The notes beneath the pieces are model-generated. The model did not search any database, was not told the DNA's origin, and worked only from the letters and a program-made list of their open reading frames with translations. Position numbers and translations under genes: made by a program. Below are positions 44,200-53,426 of a DNA stretch of 64,000 nucleotides, one piece after another (positions within the stretch are counted from its first letter, which is position 1; each line of letters starts with the position of its first letter). Origin of the DNA: an uncultured Monoglobus sp. (GTDB lineage Bacteria > Bacillota > Clostridia > Monoglobales > Monoglobaceae); contig CANRHV010000007.1 of assembly GCA_947630505.1 (NCBI GenBank), forward strand, positions 1-64,000, read 5' to 3'.

Positions 44200-44343
44200 T
44201 TGTATTGTAATATTTTATGTGTTATAATTTATATGATAAGATTATTGATATCGCTTCTGATACCGGCGACTTATCCGGCCTTCGCGATAAAAGTCAGAAA
44301 AGAAAAATAACAGCCAAAGAAGCCCGGCCCGTCCGGGCTTTTT
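44200..44343 (+). promoter_or_regulatory. hydE promoter with a leader that ends in a terminator hairpin
   Basis: TTGTAT (44200-44205), 17 nt, TATAAT (44223-44228) predict a start near 44235. The leader ends with AGCCCGG (44321-44327) pairing CCGGGCT (44333-44339) followed by T4, only about 22 nt before the hydE start. This could be an attenuator or simply the end of a short RNA; it could also terminate read-through from the upstream operon. Confidence 0.55.
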
Positions 44344-44365
44344 GATTAATTAACGGGGTGAGCAT

Positions 44366-45403
44366 ATGAGCATAGTAAGCCGATTGGCGGCCGATAAAGA
44401 CTTGAGCGACACGGAGTTTAAAGCTCTGCTTGAAACAAATGAATATGACAGCGAGCTGCGCGAAGCAGCGGACAAAATTCGCAGAAAATGGTACGGCGCG
44501 GACGTTTATATCCGCGGCCTTATTGAGTTTACCAATTATTGCAAAAACGACTGCTTCTACTGCGGAATACGCCGCTCCAACAAAAACGCGGAGCGGTACC
44601 GCCTGAGCCCCGGCGAAATACTCTCGCGCTGCGCCGAGGGATACGGGCTCGGCTTTCGCACCTTTGTGCTGCAGGGCGGCGAGGACCCGTACTATACCGA
44701 TGAGCGCGTGTGCCGCATCGTTTCGGAAATACGGCAAAAATATCCGGACTGCGCCATAACATTGTCGATCGGGGAAAAGCCGAGAGAAAGCTATAAGGCG
44801 TACTTCGACGCGGGCGCCGACCGTTATCTGCTGCGCCATGAGACGGCGGACGGCGCGCACTACTCCCGCCTGCATCCGAGCGAAATGAGCCTTAAAAACC
44901 GCAAAAGATGCCTGTTTGACCTAAAAGACATCGGCTATCAAGTGGGCTCGGGCTTTATGGTCGGCTCGCCGTACCAGACTACGGACAACCTGATCTCGGA
45001 CCTGAGATTTCTAAAAGAGCTGGGGCCGCACATGATCGGGATCGGCCCGTATATCACCCACAAGGACACGCCGTTTAAGGACAAAAAAAGCGGCAGCCTT
45101 GAGCTGACGCTTCGCCTTATTTCTATTCTGCGGCTCATGTTCCCCACGGCTCTTATCCCCGCCACCACAGCGCTCGGCACCATACATCCGCTGGGGCGCG
45201 AGATGGGGCTCAAAGCGGGCGCCAACGTGGTTATGCCCAACCTTTCGCCCGTGTCGGTTAGGAAAAAATACGAGCTTTACGAAAACAAGATATGCACCGG
45301 CGAGGAAGCCGCCGAATGCCGCGGCTGTCTTGAGCAAAGAGTAATGTCCGCCGGCTACAGAATAGTAGTCGACCGCGGGGACAACGTAGAGACTAGGAAA
45401 TAA
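44366..45403 (+). CDS. hydE: [FeFe]-hydrogenase maturase HydE (radical SAM)
   Basis: 345 residues with the radical-SAM cluster motif CKNDCFYCG (CxxxCxxC, about residues 58-66) and family blocks RRSNKNAERYRLS, FVLQGGEDPYY, SGFMVGSPYQTTDNL and GPYITHKDTP. The BATS-like C-terminal region ends with Cys residues. HydE makes the dithiolate ligand of the hydrogenase H-cluster with HydF and HydG; neither partner is in this window. It implies hydrogen metabolism and an anaerobic cell. Start ATG 44366 with GGGGTGAG upstream. Confidence 0.93.
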   Translation: MSIVSRLAADKDLSDTEFKALLETNEYDSELREAADKIRRKWYGADVYIRGLIEFTNYCKNDCFYCGIRRSNKNAERYRLSPGEILSRCAEGYGLGFRTFVLQGGEDPYYTDERVCRIVSEIRQKYPDCAITLSIGEKPRESYKAYFDAGADRYLLRHETADGAHYSRLHPSEMSLKNRKRCLFDLKDIGYQVGSGFMVGSPYQTTDNLISDLRFLKELGPHMIGIGPYITHKDTPFKDKKSGSLELTLRLISILRLMFPTALIPATTALGTIHPLGREMGLKAGANVVMPNLSPVSVRKKYELYENKICTGEEAAECRGCLEQRVMSAGYRIVVDRGDNVETRK

Positions 45404-45407
45404 GACC

Positions 45408-45482
45408 CACCTTCCCCTCAAGGGGAAGGCAAAACAGGCTTCCCCTTGAGGGGAAGCTGTCAAGCGAAGCTTGACTGATGAG
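45408..45482. repeat. Interspersed palindromic repeat, copy C
   Basis: CACCTTCCCCTCAAGGGGAAG and GGCTTCCCCTTGAGGGGAAG (each written in part) are inverted palindromic arms, followed by CTGTCAAGCGAAGCTTGACTG, a hairpin. Same layout as the other copies, with different arm bases. It lies between convergent hydE and FNT genes and may end both transcripts. Confidence 0.75.
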
Positions 45483-45490
45483 GTGTATTT

Positions 45491-46120
45491 TTACGAAACT
45501 TTTTCGACTAAAGGGATCAACATGCAGCCGAGGGCATTGCCAAGGATCGCCAACACAAAATACAGCGGCGCCTTGGACAAATTCGCGCAGCGGCTTATGA
45601 AAAAGTATCCCATGTCGGCTATGCTGTGGTTGAAGCCGCACAGAATAAATACCATCACCGGCAGGCAAACTATAAACAGCGCGCCGGTGAAATTTTTCGC
45701 CTCGCGCAGACGGCGGCTGCCGTCGACCGCGACAAACATAAGCATGCCGCAGAACACCGCGAGCACGAAAACACTTATGAACCCGTCGCTCATTTTTCCG
45801 CTCATCAACTCGGCCGCCTTTGGTATCAGAGCCGCTCCGGGCCTTGTCGCCCCAAGCAGCGTGCCGCCGATCGCCGAGCCGATAAAGTTGCCAAGCAGCA
45901 CCAACGCGACCTCGCCTATATACGAGGGCGGATTTGTCGCCATATATCCCGCCTTGCCCGTGTACAGCCCGAAACCGAAAGTTATTATCGTGAACAGGCC
46001 GAGGCTGAACAAAAACGCGCCGACGACACCGTTTTCGACCGAAAGCTTCACGGCGCAGCTTATCGAAAGCGTGAAGCCCGCCATTATTCCACCAACAACA
46101 ATTCCGAAAAATTTTTTCAT
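45491..46120 (-). CDS. Formate/nitrite transporter (FNT) family channel
   Basis: 209 residues from ATG 46120 with GGGAGGGAG upstream; the longer frame to 46150 would overlap sbcC. Six hydrophobic helices and the FNT signature GFNHSIADMGYFF, with the pore His in the NHS motif. FNT channels move formate, nitrite, hydrosulfide or lactate. With HydE in the neighbourhood, formate export in mixed-acid fermentation is plausible. It is the last gene behind sbcC (20 nt gap), probably one operon. Confidence 0.9.
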   Translation of the reverse strand: MKKFFGIVVGGIMAGFTLSISCAVKLSVENGVVGAFLFSLGLFTIITFGFGLYTGKAGYMATNPPSYIGEVALVLLGNFIGSAIGGTLLGATRPGAALIPKAAELMSGKMSDGFISVFVLAVFCGMLMFVAVDGSRRLREAKNFTGALFIVCLPVMVFILCGFNHSIADMGYFFISRCANLSKAPLYFVLAILGNALGCMLIPLVEKVS

Positions 46121-46140
46121 TTTAGCTCCCTCCCGTAAAT

Positions 46141-48897
46141 TTAATCGCATACTATTTTCACGCGGCTGCCGCCGCTTTTTTGTTTGGTTACTATAATTTG
46201 CTTGTCTATCCTCTGCTTGAGCTCCCCAACATGCGAGATAATACCCACAAGGCGGTTACCCTCGACAAGTCCGCTGAGCGCGTTTACGGCTCGGCGCAGA
46301 GAGTCCTCATCAAGCGAGCCGAAGCCCTCATCTACAAACATTGTGCCCAGGGCTATGCCTCCGGCCGATGCCTGAACCTCGTCCGAAAGTCCGAGCGCCA
46401 GCGCCAGCGACGCCATGAAAGACTCGCCGCCCGACAGGGTTTTCACGCTGCGCTCGGTGCCGCTCCAGTGGTCGACCACGCTGAGCTCAAGTCCGCTTTG
46501 GCTGCGGTTGTTGTCCGCCTCCGCCTGCCGCCTGAGCTCATATCTGCCGTCGGTCATGACCAGCAAACGTGTGTTGGCGCAGGCGATGATCTTGTCAAAA
46601 TACGCGGCCTGGACATAGGTCTCGAGCATGACTTTTTCGCGTCCTCTCAGAGTTCCGCCCGCCGTGTCGGCCATTTCGCGCACCGCGGTATATCTTTTTT
46701 CAGCGTCCGCGAGCCTCTTCGCCGAATCCGCGATCCCGTCTCTCGCCTCTCTGTTTGTCTTTATCGCAAGCGCGAGATCGGCGGAAATATCCCTCAGTCT
46801 CGCCGACTCGCGGTCAAGCTCCGCCTTTTCGGCCGCGAGTTTTTCGAGGTCGATCACGGGCGCGTCACTGAGCCTCTCCGTCAGCGACTTGACGCTGCCG
46901 CGCAATGACGAAACTTCAGCGGATTTTTCGTCAAAACTTTTTTCCGCCGTCTTTATCGCCGCCTCGATATTTCCGATCTCTGCTCTTATTTTTAAGAGAC
47001 TCTTTTCCGCGTCAGCGCGGCTGCTGTATTTGAGCTTTTCTCTCAATTTTTTGAGAGCGCCGCTCTTTTCCTCTATCTCGGCGCCGAGAGCCGCAATTTT
47101 CTTTTCGGAACCCGCAAGGGACGCCTCGGCTTCACGCAGTCCCTTCTCGGTTTCGGGGATCAGCATTTCAAGCTCCGCCGCTCGCGCCGCGCGTGATTTT
47201 TCGGTTTTAAGCTCCGTTCTCAGGCGCTTGAGCTCTTGCTCCGCCTCGTCTGAAGCGTCGGGCAGGCGTTCCGTGATCTCGTCCAAGTCGGCGGCGTTCA
47301 TCAGCTCCGCTCCGCGATTTTTACATTCTCCCGCAAGGCACGCCTCGTGCCTCCGCATTTCAATATACGCCTCATTTGCCTGATGCTCAATGCGCTCGGC
47401 TCTCTCAATGCGGTCCGCGATCTCGTCAAGCTCCGCTTCGGTCGGCGCGGTCTCGGATTTGGACGCCGGGTGGGGATGCGACCTTGAGCCGCACACCGGA
47501 CATTCCTCTCCGTCTTTCAAACCTTCGGCTATGATCCCGGCCTGCTCTTTTAAATACTCCGTGTTCATCATGCTCGAAATATCCTTGAGCACCTCAGTCT
47601 CAACGGCTGCTTTTTTGCGTTTTTCCCACGCTTCGTTCAGCCTGTTTCTGTGTTTTTTTAATTCATCCATTCTTTGCGCGAGCTCTGTCAAACGCTTTTC
47701 GCGCGTCTCTATCTTATCAATTTCAGCCGTCAGCTTTTCGCGCCGCTCTCCCGCGCCCAAAAGTTTTTCTCTCTCAAGCTTAAGTCCGCCCAAAGCTTCT
47801 GTTATCTCATTTATTTTATTTTTAAGCGCGTCGACGTTTTTATTTTCATTCGCCGTTTCGCTTTCCCTTGTTTTCAGTATCTTCGATATTTTGTCGGACT
47901 CGTCGTAATCCGGCAGGGCGCTTTCAAGCACTGCCGCCTCCGACTCGAGCTTGGTCCGCTCGGGCTGTTTGGCGCGCTCGGCGTCCAAATTGTTTTTCAG
48001 CAGCGCGAGCTCGGGCTCGGCCTCTTTGAGCTTCGTTTCCGCGTCATCAAGCGCCTTCCGCGCCGCCTTGGTCTCCTCCGCCTTTCCGATTCGGCGGTTC
48101 ATATCCTCAAGTCGTTTCGCGAGCTGTTCGATCTCGGCCCCAAGGTTTTCGCTTTTCGCCTCATCGGATTCTAATATCTCGGTAAGCGCTTCGAGGGCCG
48201 CGTCGGCTCTGATATATTCCGCGCCGAAAATCTCGCCGTATTTCTCATCGTCATAAACTGCCGAATCGGCATAGCGCCCGATCTCACCGCTCAGCTTTTC
48301 ACATTCTGCGAAGGCGGCCGACGCCGCGTCTTTAAGCTCGTTCTGCAAATCGCTGAAACGCTCGGTTTTGAATATATCGCGAAATATTTTCTGACGCTCC
48401 GAAGTGGGCGCCAGCAGCAGCTTCAAAAAGTCGCCCTGTGCTATCATCGCGATTTTTGAAAACTGTTCTTGGTCAAGCCCGATTATATTCCGTATCGCGT
48501 CTGAAACATCTTTGTTTTTTGTAATTATCCTGTCGTCGGGCAGGCGCAGCTCGACTTCCGCGCGCTGTGTCGCGGTGCCTCCGCCGCGTTTTGCCTGACG
48601 CGTATATTCGGGATTCCTTTTAACGGTATACACTTTTCCGCCGTACTCAAACACAAGCCTCACATAGGTCGGAGTGTCGGGCTCGGCGTATTTTGAGCGC
48701 ATCATGGACGGGTCACGGTTCTCGCCGCTGGCCGCGCCGTACAGCGCGTAGGTTATCGCGTCAAATATCGTGGTCTTGCCCGCGCCCGTGTCGCCTGTTA
48801 TCAGATAAAGGCCGCGCTCGCCCAGTGCTTCCATGTCTATCTCGTTTTTTTCGGCGTAGGGTCCGAACGCCGAAACTGTCAGTTTAAGGGGTCTCAT
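46141..48897 (-). CDS. sbcC: Exonuclease SbcC (SMC-like ATPase)
   Basis: 918 residues. The N-terminal Walker A is ITGDTGAGKTTIFDAI; two long coiled coils rich in Glu, Ala and Lys flank the zinc hook CPVCGSRSHPH (about 455-465). The C-terminal signature is TLSGGESFMASLALALGLSD followed by Walker B MFVDEGFGSLDEDS. With SbcD it forms the bacterial Mre11-Rad50-type nuclease that opens hairpins and palindromes and processes DNA breaks. The start overlaps the sbcD stop by 4 nt. The genome has several long palindromic repeats, natural substrates for it. Confidence 0.96.
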   Translation of the reverse strand: MRPLKLTVSAFGPYAEKNEIDMEALGERGLYLITGDTGAGKTTIFDAITYALYGAASGENRDPSMMRSKYAEPDTPTYVRLVFEYGGKVYTVKRNPEYTRQAKRGGGTATQRAEVELRLPDDRIITKNKDVSDAIRNIIGLDQEQFSKIAMIAQGDFLKLLLAPTSERQKIFRDIFKTERFSDLQNELKDAASAAFAECEKLSGEIGRYADSAVYDDEKYGEIFGAEYIRADAALEALTEILESDEAKSENLGAEIEQLAKRLEDMNRRIGKAEETKAARKALDDAETKLKEAEPELALLKNNLDAERAKQPERTKLESEAAVLESALPDYDESDKISKILKTRESETANENKNVDALKNKINEITEALGGLKLEREKLLGAGERREKLTAEIDKIETREKRLTELAQRMDELKKHRNRLNEAWEKRKKAAVETEVLKDISSMMNTEYLKEQAGIIAEGLKDGEECPVCGSRSHPHPASKSETAPTEAELDEIADRIERAERIEHQANEAYIEMRRHEACLAGECKNRGAELMNAADLDEITERLPDASDEAEQELKRLRTELKTEKSRAARAAELEMLIPETEKGLREAEASLAGSEKKIAALGAEIEEKSGALKKLREKLKYSSRADAEKSLLKIRAEIGNIEAAIKTAEKSFDEKSAEVSSLRGSVKSLTERLSDAPVIDLEKLAAEKAELDRESARLRDISADLALAIKTNREARDGIADSAKRLADAEKRYTAVREMADTAGGTLRGREKVMLETYVQAAYFDKIIACANTRLLVMTDGRYELRRQAEADNNRSQSGLELSVVDHWSGTERSVKTLSGGESFMASLALALGLSDEVQASAGGIALGTMFVDEGFGSLDEDSLRRAVNALSGLVEGNRLVGIISHVGELKQRIDKQIIVTKQKSGGSRVKIVCD

Positions 48898-50030
48898 CGC
48901 TCACCCTCCCATATCTTTTCGATCATGTCGCCGAGGATCTCCTTCTGCTCGTCGGTCATTTCCTTATTGTTCTGCTTTTTGAACAGCTCGGCAAACAGCT
49001 CGGCGGGCGCCCGCAGCTCGGTTTCCGCCGCTTTAAGTTCTGCCGCTCCCGCGCGCGATCGGGAATTGTCGTATTCCAACCGCATTATATTTGGGTACAC
49101 CGTCCGCAGTCTCGACACCGCGTTAGGTATGTCCCGCTCGTCGGTGAGCGTGATCCTGAGGTAATCATCCTTTCGAGTGCCCTCATAAAAAGCCTTTGAC
49201 ATCAGCTCGTCGTATTTGCCTTTTATGCTGCGCATATCGTGTATCGGAACGATCGGTACCGTGCTGATCCGCGCGTCGCCCTTTTCTCTAAGCTCAACTA
49301 TCGTCACGGACTTTTTGTGGTTCTCCTCGGAGAACGAGTATTTAAGGGGCGTTCCGCAGTATCGGATCGTCTCTCTGCCTATATGCTGCGGGCCGTGGAT
49401 ATGACCGAGGGCCACATAGTCAAACGGCTCGAACACCGACGCGTCCACATTATCGCTGCCGCCCACCGATATCTCCTCGGAATCGCAGGTCCCGGCGCCG
49501 GTGACGAACTGGTGAGTTATCAGCACGCTGCGGCGGTCGGGTCTCACTCTCATTGCCTCCACCGCGCGGCGAACCGCGTCGGTATACGAGCTTATGTCCG
49601 CGTCCTCAAAAACTGCGCGCACATGCGACGGCTTTATAAAAGGCAGCATGAAAAAGTCGACCTCGCCGTATTCGTCGCTCAAGGTCTGCGGTTCGGTTTT
49701 TCCGTCATACACGGGCGACATATGCACGCCGCCGCGTTCCATTATCCTGCCGCCGAAGGCTATGCGCTCCGCCGAATCATGGTTCCCGCTGATAACAAAA
49801 ACGTGCCCGCAGATATCCGAAAGACCGCAGATCAGCCTGTCGAAAAGGCGCACCGCCTCGGCCGAGGGCTGCGCTTTGTCGTACACGTCGCCGGCTATTA
49901 TCACCGCGTCGGGCCGCTCGTCGCGGGTTATTTTTGTAATTTGCTCTATCACGTTTTCCTGCTCGGGTATCATCGAGAACTCGTTTACCCGCTTACCCAG
50001 ATGCAGGTCGGACAGATGGATTATTTTCAT
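48894..50030 (-). CDS. sbcD: Exonuclease SbcD (Mre11-like phosphoesterase)
   Basis: 378 residues from ATG 50030 (MKIIHLSDLHLGKRV), with CGGAG upstream; a TTG 21 nt earlier is less likely. The metallophosphoesterase motifs are seen in order: DLHLG, GDVYDKAQPS, GNHDSAER, a His-containing VLITHQFVTG and ALGHIHGPQ. It is the nuclease subunit of SbcCD. It is 13 nt downstream of yhbY and coupled to sbcC, forming a yhbY-sbcD-sbcC-FNT unit. Confidence 0.96.
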   Translation of the reverse strand: MKIIHLSDLHLGKRVNEFSMIPEQENVIEQITKITRDERPDAVIIAGDVYDKAQPSAEAVRLFDRLICGLSDICGHVFVISGNHDSAERIAFGGRIMERGGVHMSPVYDGKTEPQTLSDEYGEVDFFMLPFIKPSHVRAVFEDADISSYTDAVRRAVEAMRVRPDRRSVLITHQFVTGAGTCDSEEISVGGSDNVDASVFEPFDYVALGHIHGPQHIGRETIRYCGTPLKYSFSEENHKKSVTIVELREKGDARISTVPIVPIHDMRSIKGKYDELMSKAFYEGTRKDDYLRITLTDERDIPNAVSRLRTVYPNIMRLEYDNSRSRAGAAELKAAETELRAPAELFAELFKKQNNKEMTDEQKEILGDMIEKIWEGER

Positions 50031-50043
50031 ATTATCAACTCCG

Positions 50044-50334
50044 TTATTCAAGCACTATCTGCTTGTGGTCTTTTGATTCTTTATACAGCACAAATTTGTT
50101 GCCTATGACCTGCACCACGTCCGAGCCGGTGGCTTCAGTAAGCTCGCCCGCCGCCTCGCGCGCGGTCATAAACGCGCTGTCGAGAACGTGGAATTTTATC
50201 AGCTCTCTCGCCTCAAGAGCGTCGAGCGTTTGCTTTATCACGTTTTCGTTTATGCCGTCTTTTCCTATTTGGTACAGGGCGGGAACACGGTTGGCAAGTC
50301 CGCGCAGATACGCCCGTTGTTTTGTTGTTATCAT
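50044..50334 (-). CDS. yhbY: YhbY-type CRM-domain RNA-binding protein
   Basis: 96 residues, essentially one CRM domain: MITTKQRAYLRGLANRV at the N-terminus, IGKDGINENVIKQTLDALEA and the GxxG-like VQVIGNKFVLYKES near the end. YhbY-like proteins bind ribosomal precursors and help 50S subunit assembly. AGGAG lies upstream of ATG 50334. First gene of the sbcDC operon, an unexpected but tight pairing (13 nt). Confidence 0.93.
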   Translation of the reverse strand: MITTKQRAYLRGLANRVPALYQIGKDGINENVIKQTLDALEARELIKFHVLDSAFMTAREAAGELTEATGSDVVQVIGNKFVLYKESKDHKQIVLE

Positions 50335-50385
50335 TATATTTCTCCTTGCTCGCCTTGCGGCGCTTTTTCAAAATTTTTCACATCC

Positions 50386-50470
50386 CCACCTCCGTCAGGC
50401 TTCGCCTGACACCTCCTCCCGGGAGGAGGCAATCGGGCGGCCGGGGTCGTCCGCCCCTACGACCGTAATT
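50386..50470. repeat. Interspersed palindromic repeat, copy D
   Basis: CACCTCCGTCAGGCTTCGCC, TGACACCTCCTCCCGGGAGG, AGGCAATCGGGCGGCCGGG, then CGCTAGTCTCTACGTTG. It shares the small hairpin, the A/C-rich palindrome and the CTACGTTG ending with the other copies, and fills the gap between two minus-strand genes. Confidence 0.75.
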
Positions 50471-50472
50471 CG

Positions 50473-51270
50473 CTAGTCTCTACGTTGTGTCATATTTATC
50501 AATATTTTCGTCATGACCTCGTACACCTCTTTTGCAAGCGGGGCGGTTGATAGGCACTCAAGGTGCCGCTTGACCGTGCCGAAATCACCGCGCGCCACGG
50601 GGCCCGTCAGCGCAGCTTTGGGACCTTTTTCGGTTATGTTCCGCGCGTTGTTTATTATAAGCGGCGACAGCGCGGCGAGAGCCTCGCTGTCCGAAAAGCC
50701 GCAGTCTCCCAAAAGCCCGCAGGCGATATCAGAAAGCCCCACCGCGAAATTGCTGGCGAACACCGCCGCCGCGTGGTAAAGCGCTTTGCCCTCGGACCTG
50801 ATGATCTTATACTTATTTCCGCAGAGGTCGAGCAGAGCCGCCGCCTTTTCGCAGTCTCCCTCAAGCGTAAAAAACGCGTCCGAAAAATCGCAGCTCCTAT
50901 CGCTCACCGCCAGCAGCATGTGGGCGCTCGCGGTCTCCGCTCCGCGCTTTTTCAGCGCCCGCAGGACCTCGCTCGAAAGCGCGCCCGATGTGTGGCAGAA
51001 TGTCTTGCCCTCAAGGCTCAGCTTAAGCGCGGCGATATTTTCCGCGACTTCCTCTATCGCCCCGTCGGCGACCGTGAGAAAAATCATGTCGCAGTCCGCG
51101 ATAAGAGCGCCAATGTTCTCATAGGCTTGACTGCCCGTGTATTCGGCCGCTTCCTCCGCGTGCGCTCTCGTCCGCGAGCTGTAGCCCGCGAGATCCGCGC
51201 CGCGAGATTTAATATAACTACCGAAAGCGGTGCCGACTTTGCCGGCACCGATAAATCCTGTCTTATTCAT
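50473..51270 (-). CDS. Rossmann-fold protein with DUF2520 domain
   Basis: 265 residues from ATG 51270 (MNKTGFIGAGKVGTAFGSY), with AGGAG about 11 nt upstream; the frame is open further upstream but would extend into the GH43 gene. The N-terminal NAD(P) motif is GAGKVG; the C-terminal helical part has ALYHAAAVFASNFAVGLSD and GPVARGDFGTVKRHLE, as in the DUF2520 family related to pyrroline-5-carboxylate reductase and ketopantoate reductase. The reaction is unknown. It overlaps the end of the GH43 gene by 8 nt. Confidence 0.85.
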   Translation of the reverse strand: MNKTGFIGAGKVGTAFGSYIKSRGADLAGYSSRTRAHAEEAAEYTGSQAYENIGALIADCDMIFLTVADGAIEEVAENIAALKLSLEGKTFCHTSGALSSEVLRALKKRGAETASAHMLLAVSDRSCDFSDAFFTLEGDCEKAAALLDLCGNKYKIIRSEGKALYHAAAVFASNFAVGLSDIACGLLGDCGFSDSEALAALSPLIINNARNITEKGPKAALTGPVARGDFGTVKRHLECLSTAPLAKEVYEVMTKILINMTQRRD

Positions 51271-53194
51271 CTCTGAAATGTCTCCTGATGCAGCGGAACT
51301 CATCAAAAGCGGCGTATATGGGCTCGTCCTTTCCGCTGTAGGCGTACATGCCTACCATAGCGCCCGTGAAGCGCTTGCCCTTTTTGATCGCCTGAGCGCA
51401 GAGGTAGTAAATGTTGTCCGCCGTGTATACTTTTCTGTAATTCGTTCCGTCTATGCTGTATGAGAACACGCGGCGCAGGCCGTCGGTCTCGATCTTTAAA
51501 TATATGGTATCGGTGAGGCCGGGCAGACCCACATAGTGGGTGAACCGCTCCACATCGTCTATTTTCTCGAACAGCTTGAGCGCGTAGCCCCTCTCGCCGT
51601 TTCTGTAAATTCCGAAGGTAAAGTAGGTCAGCTCGTCGTAATACCCTGTCAGGCCGTAGTTCTGCTCGTAGTCAAGGTCGGGCAGGACGTCCATCTTGCA
51701 GATCACGTCAAAGTTAAAGTCGGGCTGGCGGCGCACAATAAAGTTGACCGCTTTTCTGGAGCTGAGGGGCTCCCTTGAGCCCTTTATGTACAGTCTGCTG
51801 TTCTCAAGCCTGAATCCGTCCTGCTCAGGGATACCCGAGAACATCCAGAACGGCTTTATTTTTCCGTCGTCAAAGCTGTCGTAGCTGGCTCCGGGCTCGT
51901 TGGGCGCGGGCTTCAGCTTGGGCTTTTTCTGGAGGGTGCTGGGGCCGTTCAAATTATTCACGATCGGCCAGCCGTCGGGCGTCCATGTGATAGGGTCGAG
52001 GCAGGTCTCGCGGCCGAGCATTGCGTATTTTCCGTCAAGGCTCCTGTTGCAAAGATACACCACGTACCAGTCGCCGTCAGGGGTCTGCACGGGCTTGGCG
52101 TGGCCAGCGCAGGTTATCGGCGCGGTGTAGTCGCGCTGCGTCAGTATCGGGTTATATGGGCAGGGCTCATACACGCCCATCAGCGTCTTGCTTCGCGACA
52201 CGGTCACGCAGTGCTGCTCCCCTGTGCCGCCCTCGGCCTGGAACAGATAGTAATATCCATCCTTGTGTATCAAATGCGGGCCCTCGGGAGCGCGCTTGTT
52301 GTCGCCGTAGTAGAGGAGTTTGGCCTCGGAGATCTTCTCGGTGGCGTCCTCGTTGAGCTCAAATATTCTGGCGCCGCGGTTCAGCAGCATGTAGCGTCTA
52401 CCGTCCACATCGGTGAACAGCGACGGATCAATACCGTCCTCGTCGATAAACACGGGCTCGGAATACGGGCCCTCGGGCTTTTCGGACGAAACAATTATCT
52501 GTCTGCGCTTCACTTTTTCGCTGTCGTTGTAGCGCAGAGTGGCCGTTATGTAAAACTTTCCGTTGTGGTATGATATATCTGGCGCCCAGTAGCCTCTGCC
52601 GCCCTCGAGACCGTCAAGGTGCGCCCATTCGGGGTTGGTTATGGCGTGTCCTATGCTCTGCCAATGCACCAGATCGGTCGAGTGAGAAATGGGTATGCAG
52701 GGAAAGAACACGAACGACGAGTTCACCATGTAGTAGTCCTCGCCAACGCGCACTATCGAGGGGTCGGCGTAAAATCCGCGGCGCACGGGATTTTGGTACA
52801 TGTCCTCAAACTTGCAGCCGACAACCTGTTCAAAATATTTTTCTATATCGGCAAAGTCGTGCTCCCTTGCCAGCTCAAAGGGCGTTATCAGATGTCTGTC
52901 GCCCCGGCAGGGGTCGAGCCCCACGCGCTCCACAAAGTATTTGACTATCTCAAGATCACCGGTCATGACCGCCTCGTGCAGCGCGCTGCGGTGCCTGAAA
53001 TCGCACTCGTTGAAGCTGGCGAAGGTGTATTCGACCAAAAACTTCACCCACTTCATATCGCCGGTCCTTATCATGTGGTACGCCGCGGATATCCCGTTTT
53101 CATCGCACTCGTCCACAAGTCTGGCGCTGTGGGAAAGCATCTCCTTGACACTGTCCATATCCCGCCTTTTTATCAGGTCAATAAATTCACTCAT
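51263..53194 (-). CDS. Ankyrin-repeat protein fused to a family 43 glycoside hydrolase
   Basis: 643 residues. The N-terminal 130 residues hold about four ankyrin-type repeats (DENGISAAYHMIRTGDMKWV, RSALHEAVMTGDLEIVKYFV, ITPFELAREHDFADI). From about 135 a GH43 five-bladed propeller follows with the three acidic residues in GFYADPSIV, EDGIDPSLF and RAPEGPHLI, then a C-terminal beta-sandwich typical of GH43 xylosidases. GH43 enzymes release xylose or arabinose from oligosaccharides. There is no signal peptide, so it is cytoplasmic. Ankyrin repeats joined to a GH43 are unusual. ATG 53194 preceded by GAGGTGCGATT. Confidence 0.9.
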   Translation of the reverse strand: MSEFIDLIKRRDMDSVKEMLSHSARLVDECDENGISAAYHMIRTGDMKWVKFLVEYTFASFNECDFRHRSALHEAVMTGDLEIVKYFVERVGLDPCRGDRHLITPFELAREHDFADIEKYFEQVVGCKFEDMYQNPVRRGFYADPSIVRVGEDYYMVNSSFVFFPCIPISHSTDLVHWQSIGHAITNPEWAHLDGLEGGRGYWAPDISYHNGKFYITATLRYNDSEKVKRRQIIVSSEKPEGPYSEPVFIDEDGIDPSLFTDVDGRRYMLLNRGARIFELNEDATEKISEAKLLYYGDNKRAPEGPHLIHKDGYYYLFQAEGGTGEQHCVTVSRSKTLMGVYEPCPYNPILTQRDYTAPITCAGHAKPVQTPDGDWYVVYLCNRSLDGKYAMLGRETCLDPITWTPDGWPIVNNLNGPSTLQKKPKLKPAPNEPGASYDSFDDGKIKPFWMFSGIPEQDGFRLENSRLYIKGSREPLSSRKAVNFIVRRQPDFNFDVICKMDVLPDLDYEQNYGLTGYYDELTYFTFGIYRNGERGYALKLFEKIDDVERFTHYVGLPGLTDTIYLKIETDGLRRVFSYSIDGTNYRKVYTADNIYYLCAQAIKKGKRFTGAMVGMYAYSGKDEPIYAAFDEFRCIRRHFRDE

Positions 53195-53391
53195 AATCGC
53201 ACCTCAATGCTATAGTTTCTGAATATACATAAGATATTGTAACAGGCATTAGCACGAAATGCAATAGCTAAATTGTATATAATTTCACAAAATGAGCGTC
53301 GGATTTTTAACAAAAAATATTTTTGTTTGATTTTTGGGATGCATAAAATAGTAACCGATTGCGCTATTTATATATGATTTATATAAACATC

Positions 53392-53420
53392 TTGACAAAA
53401 GCGCGATAATGATATATAAT
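53392..53420 (+). promoter_or_regulatory. Promoter of the antisense RNA (type I TA candidate)
   Basis: TTGACA (53392-53397), 17 nt, TATAAT (53415-53420), start near 53427. The stretch 53195-53391 is AT-rich with no gene seen. Confidence 0.85.
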
Positions 53421-53426
53421 AATTAT

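Noticed and set aside
44233-44310. A 25-codon ORF starting MIRLLISLLIPATYPAF upstream of hydE
   Set aside because: Its ATG coincides with the predicted transcription start and there is no ribosome site, so a leader peptide is unlikely.
50563-51276. Long plus-strand ORFs across 45.6-53.2 kb
   Set aside because: They are Arg/Ala-rich mirror frames of GC-rich minus-strand genes (FNT, sbcC, sbcD, DUF2520, GH43) and have no start signals.
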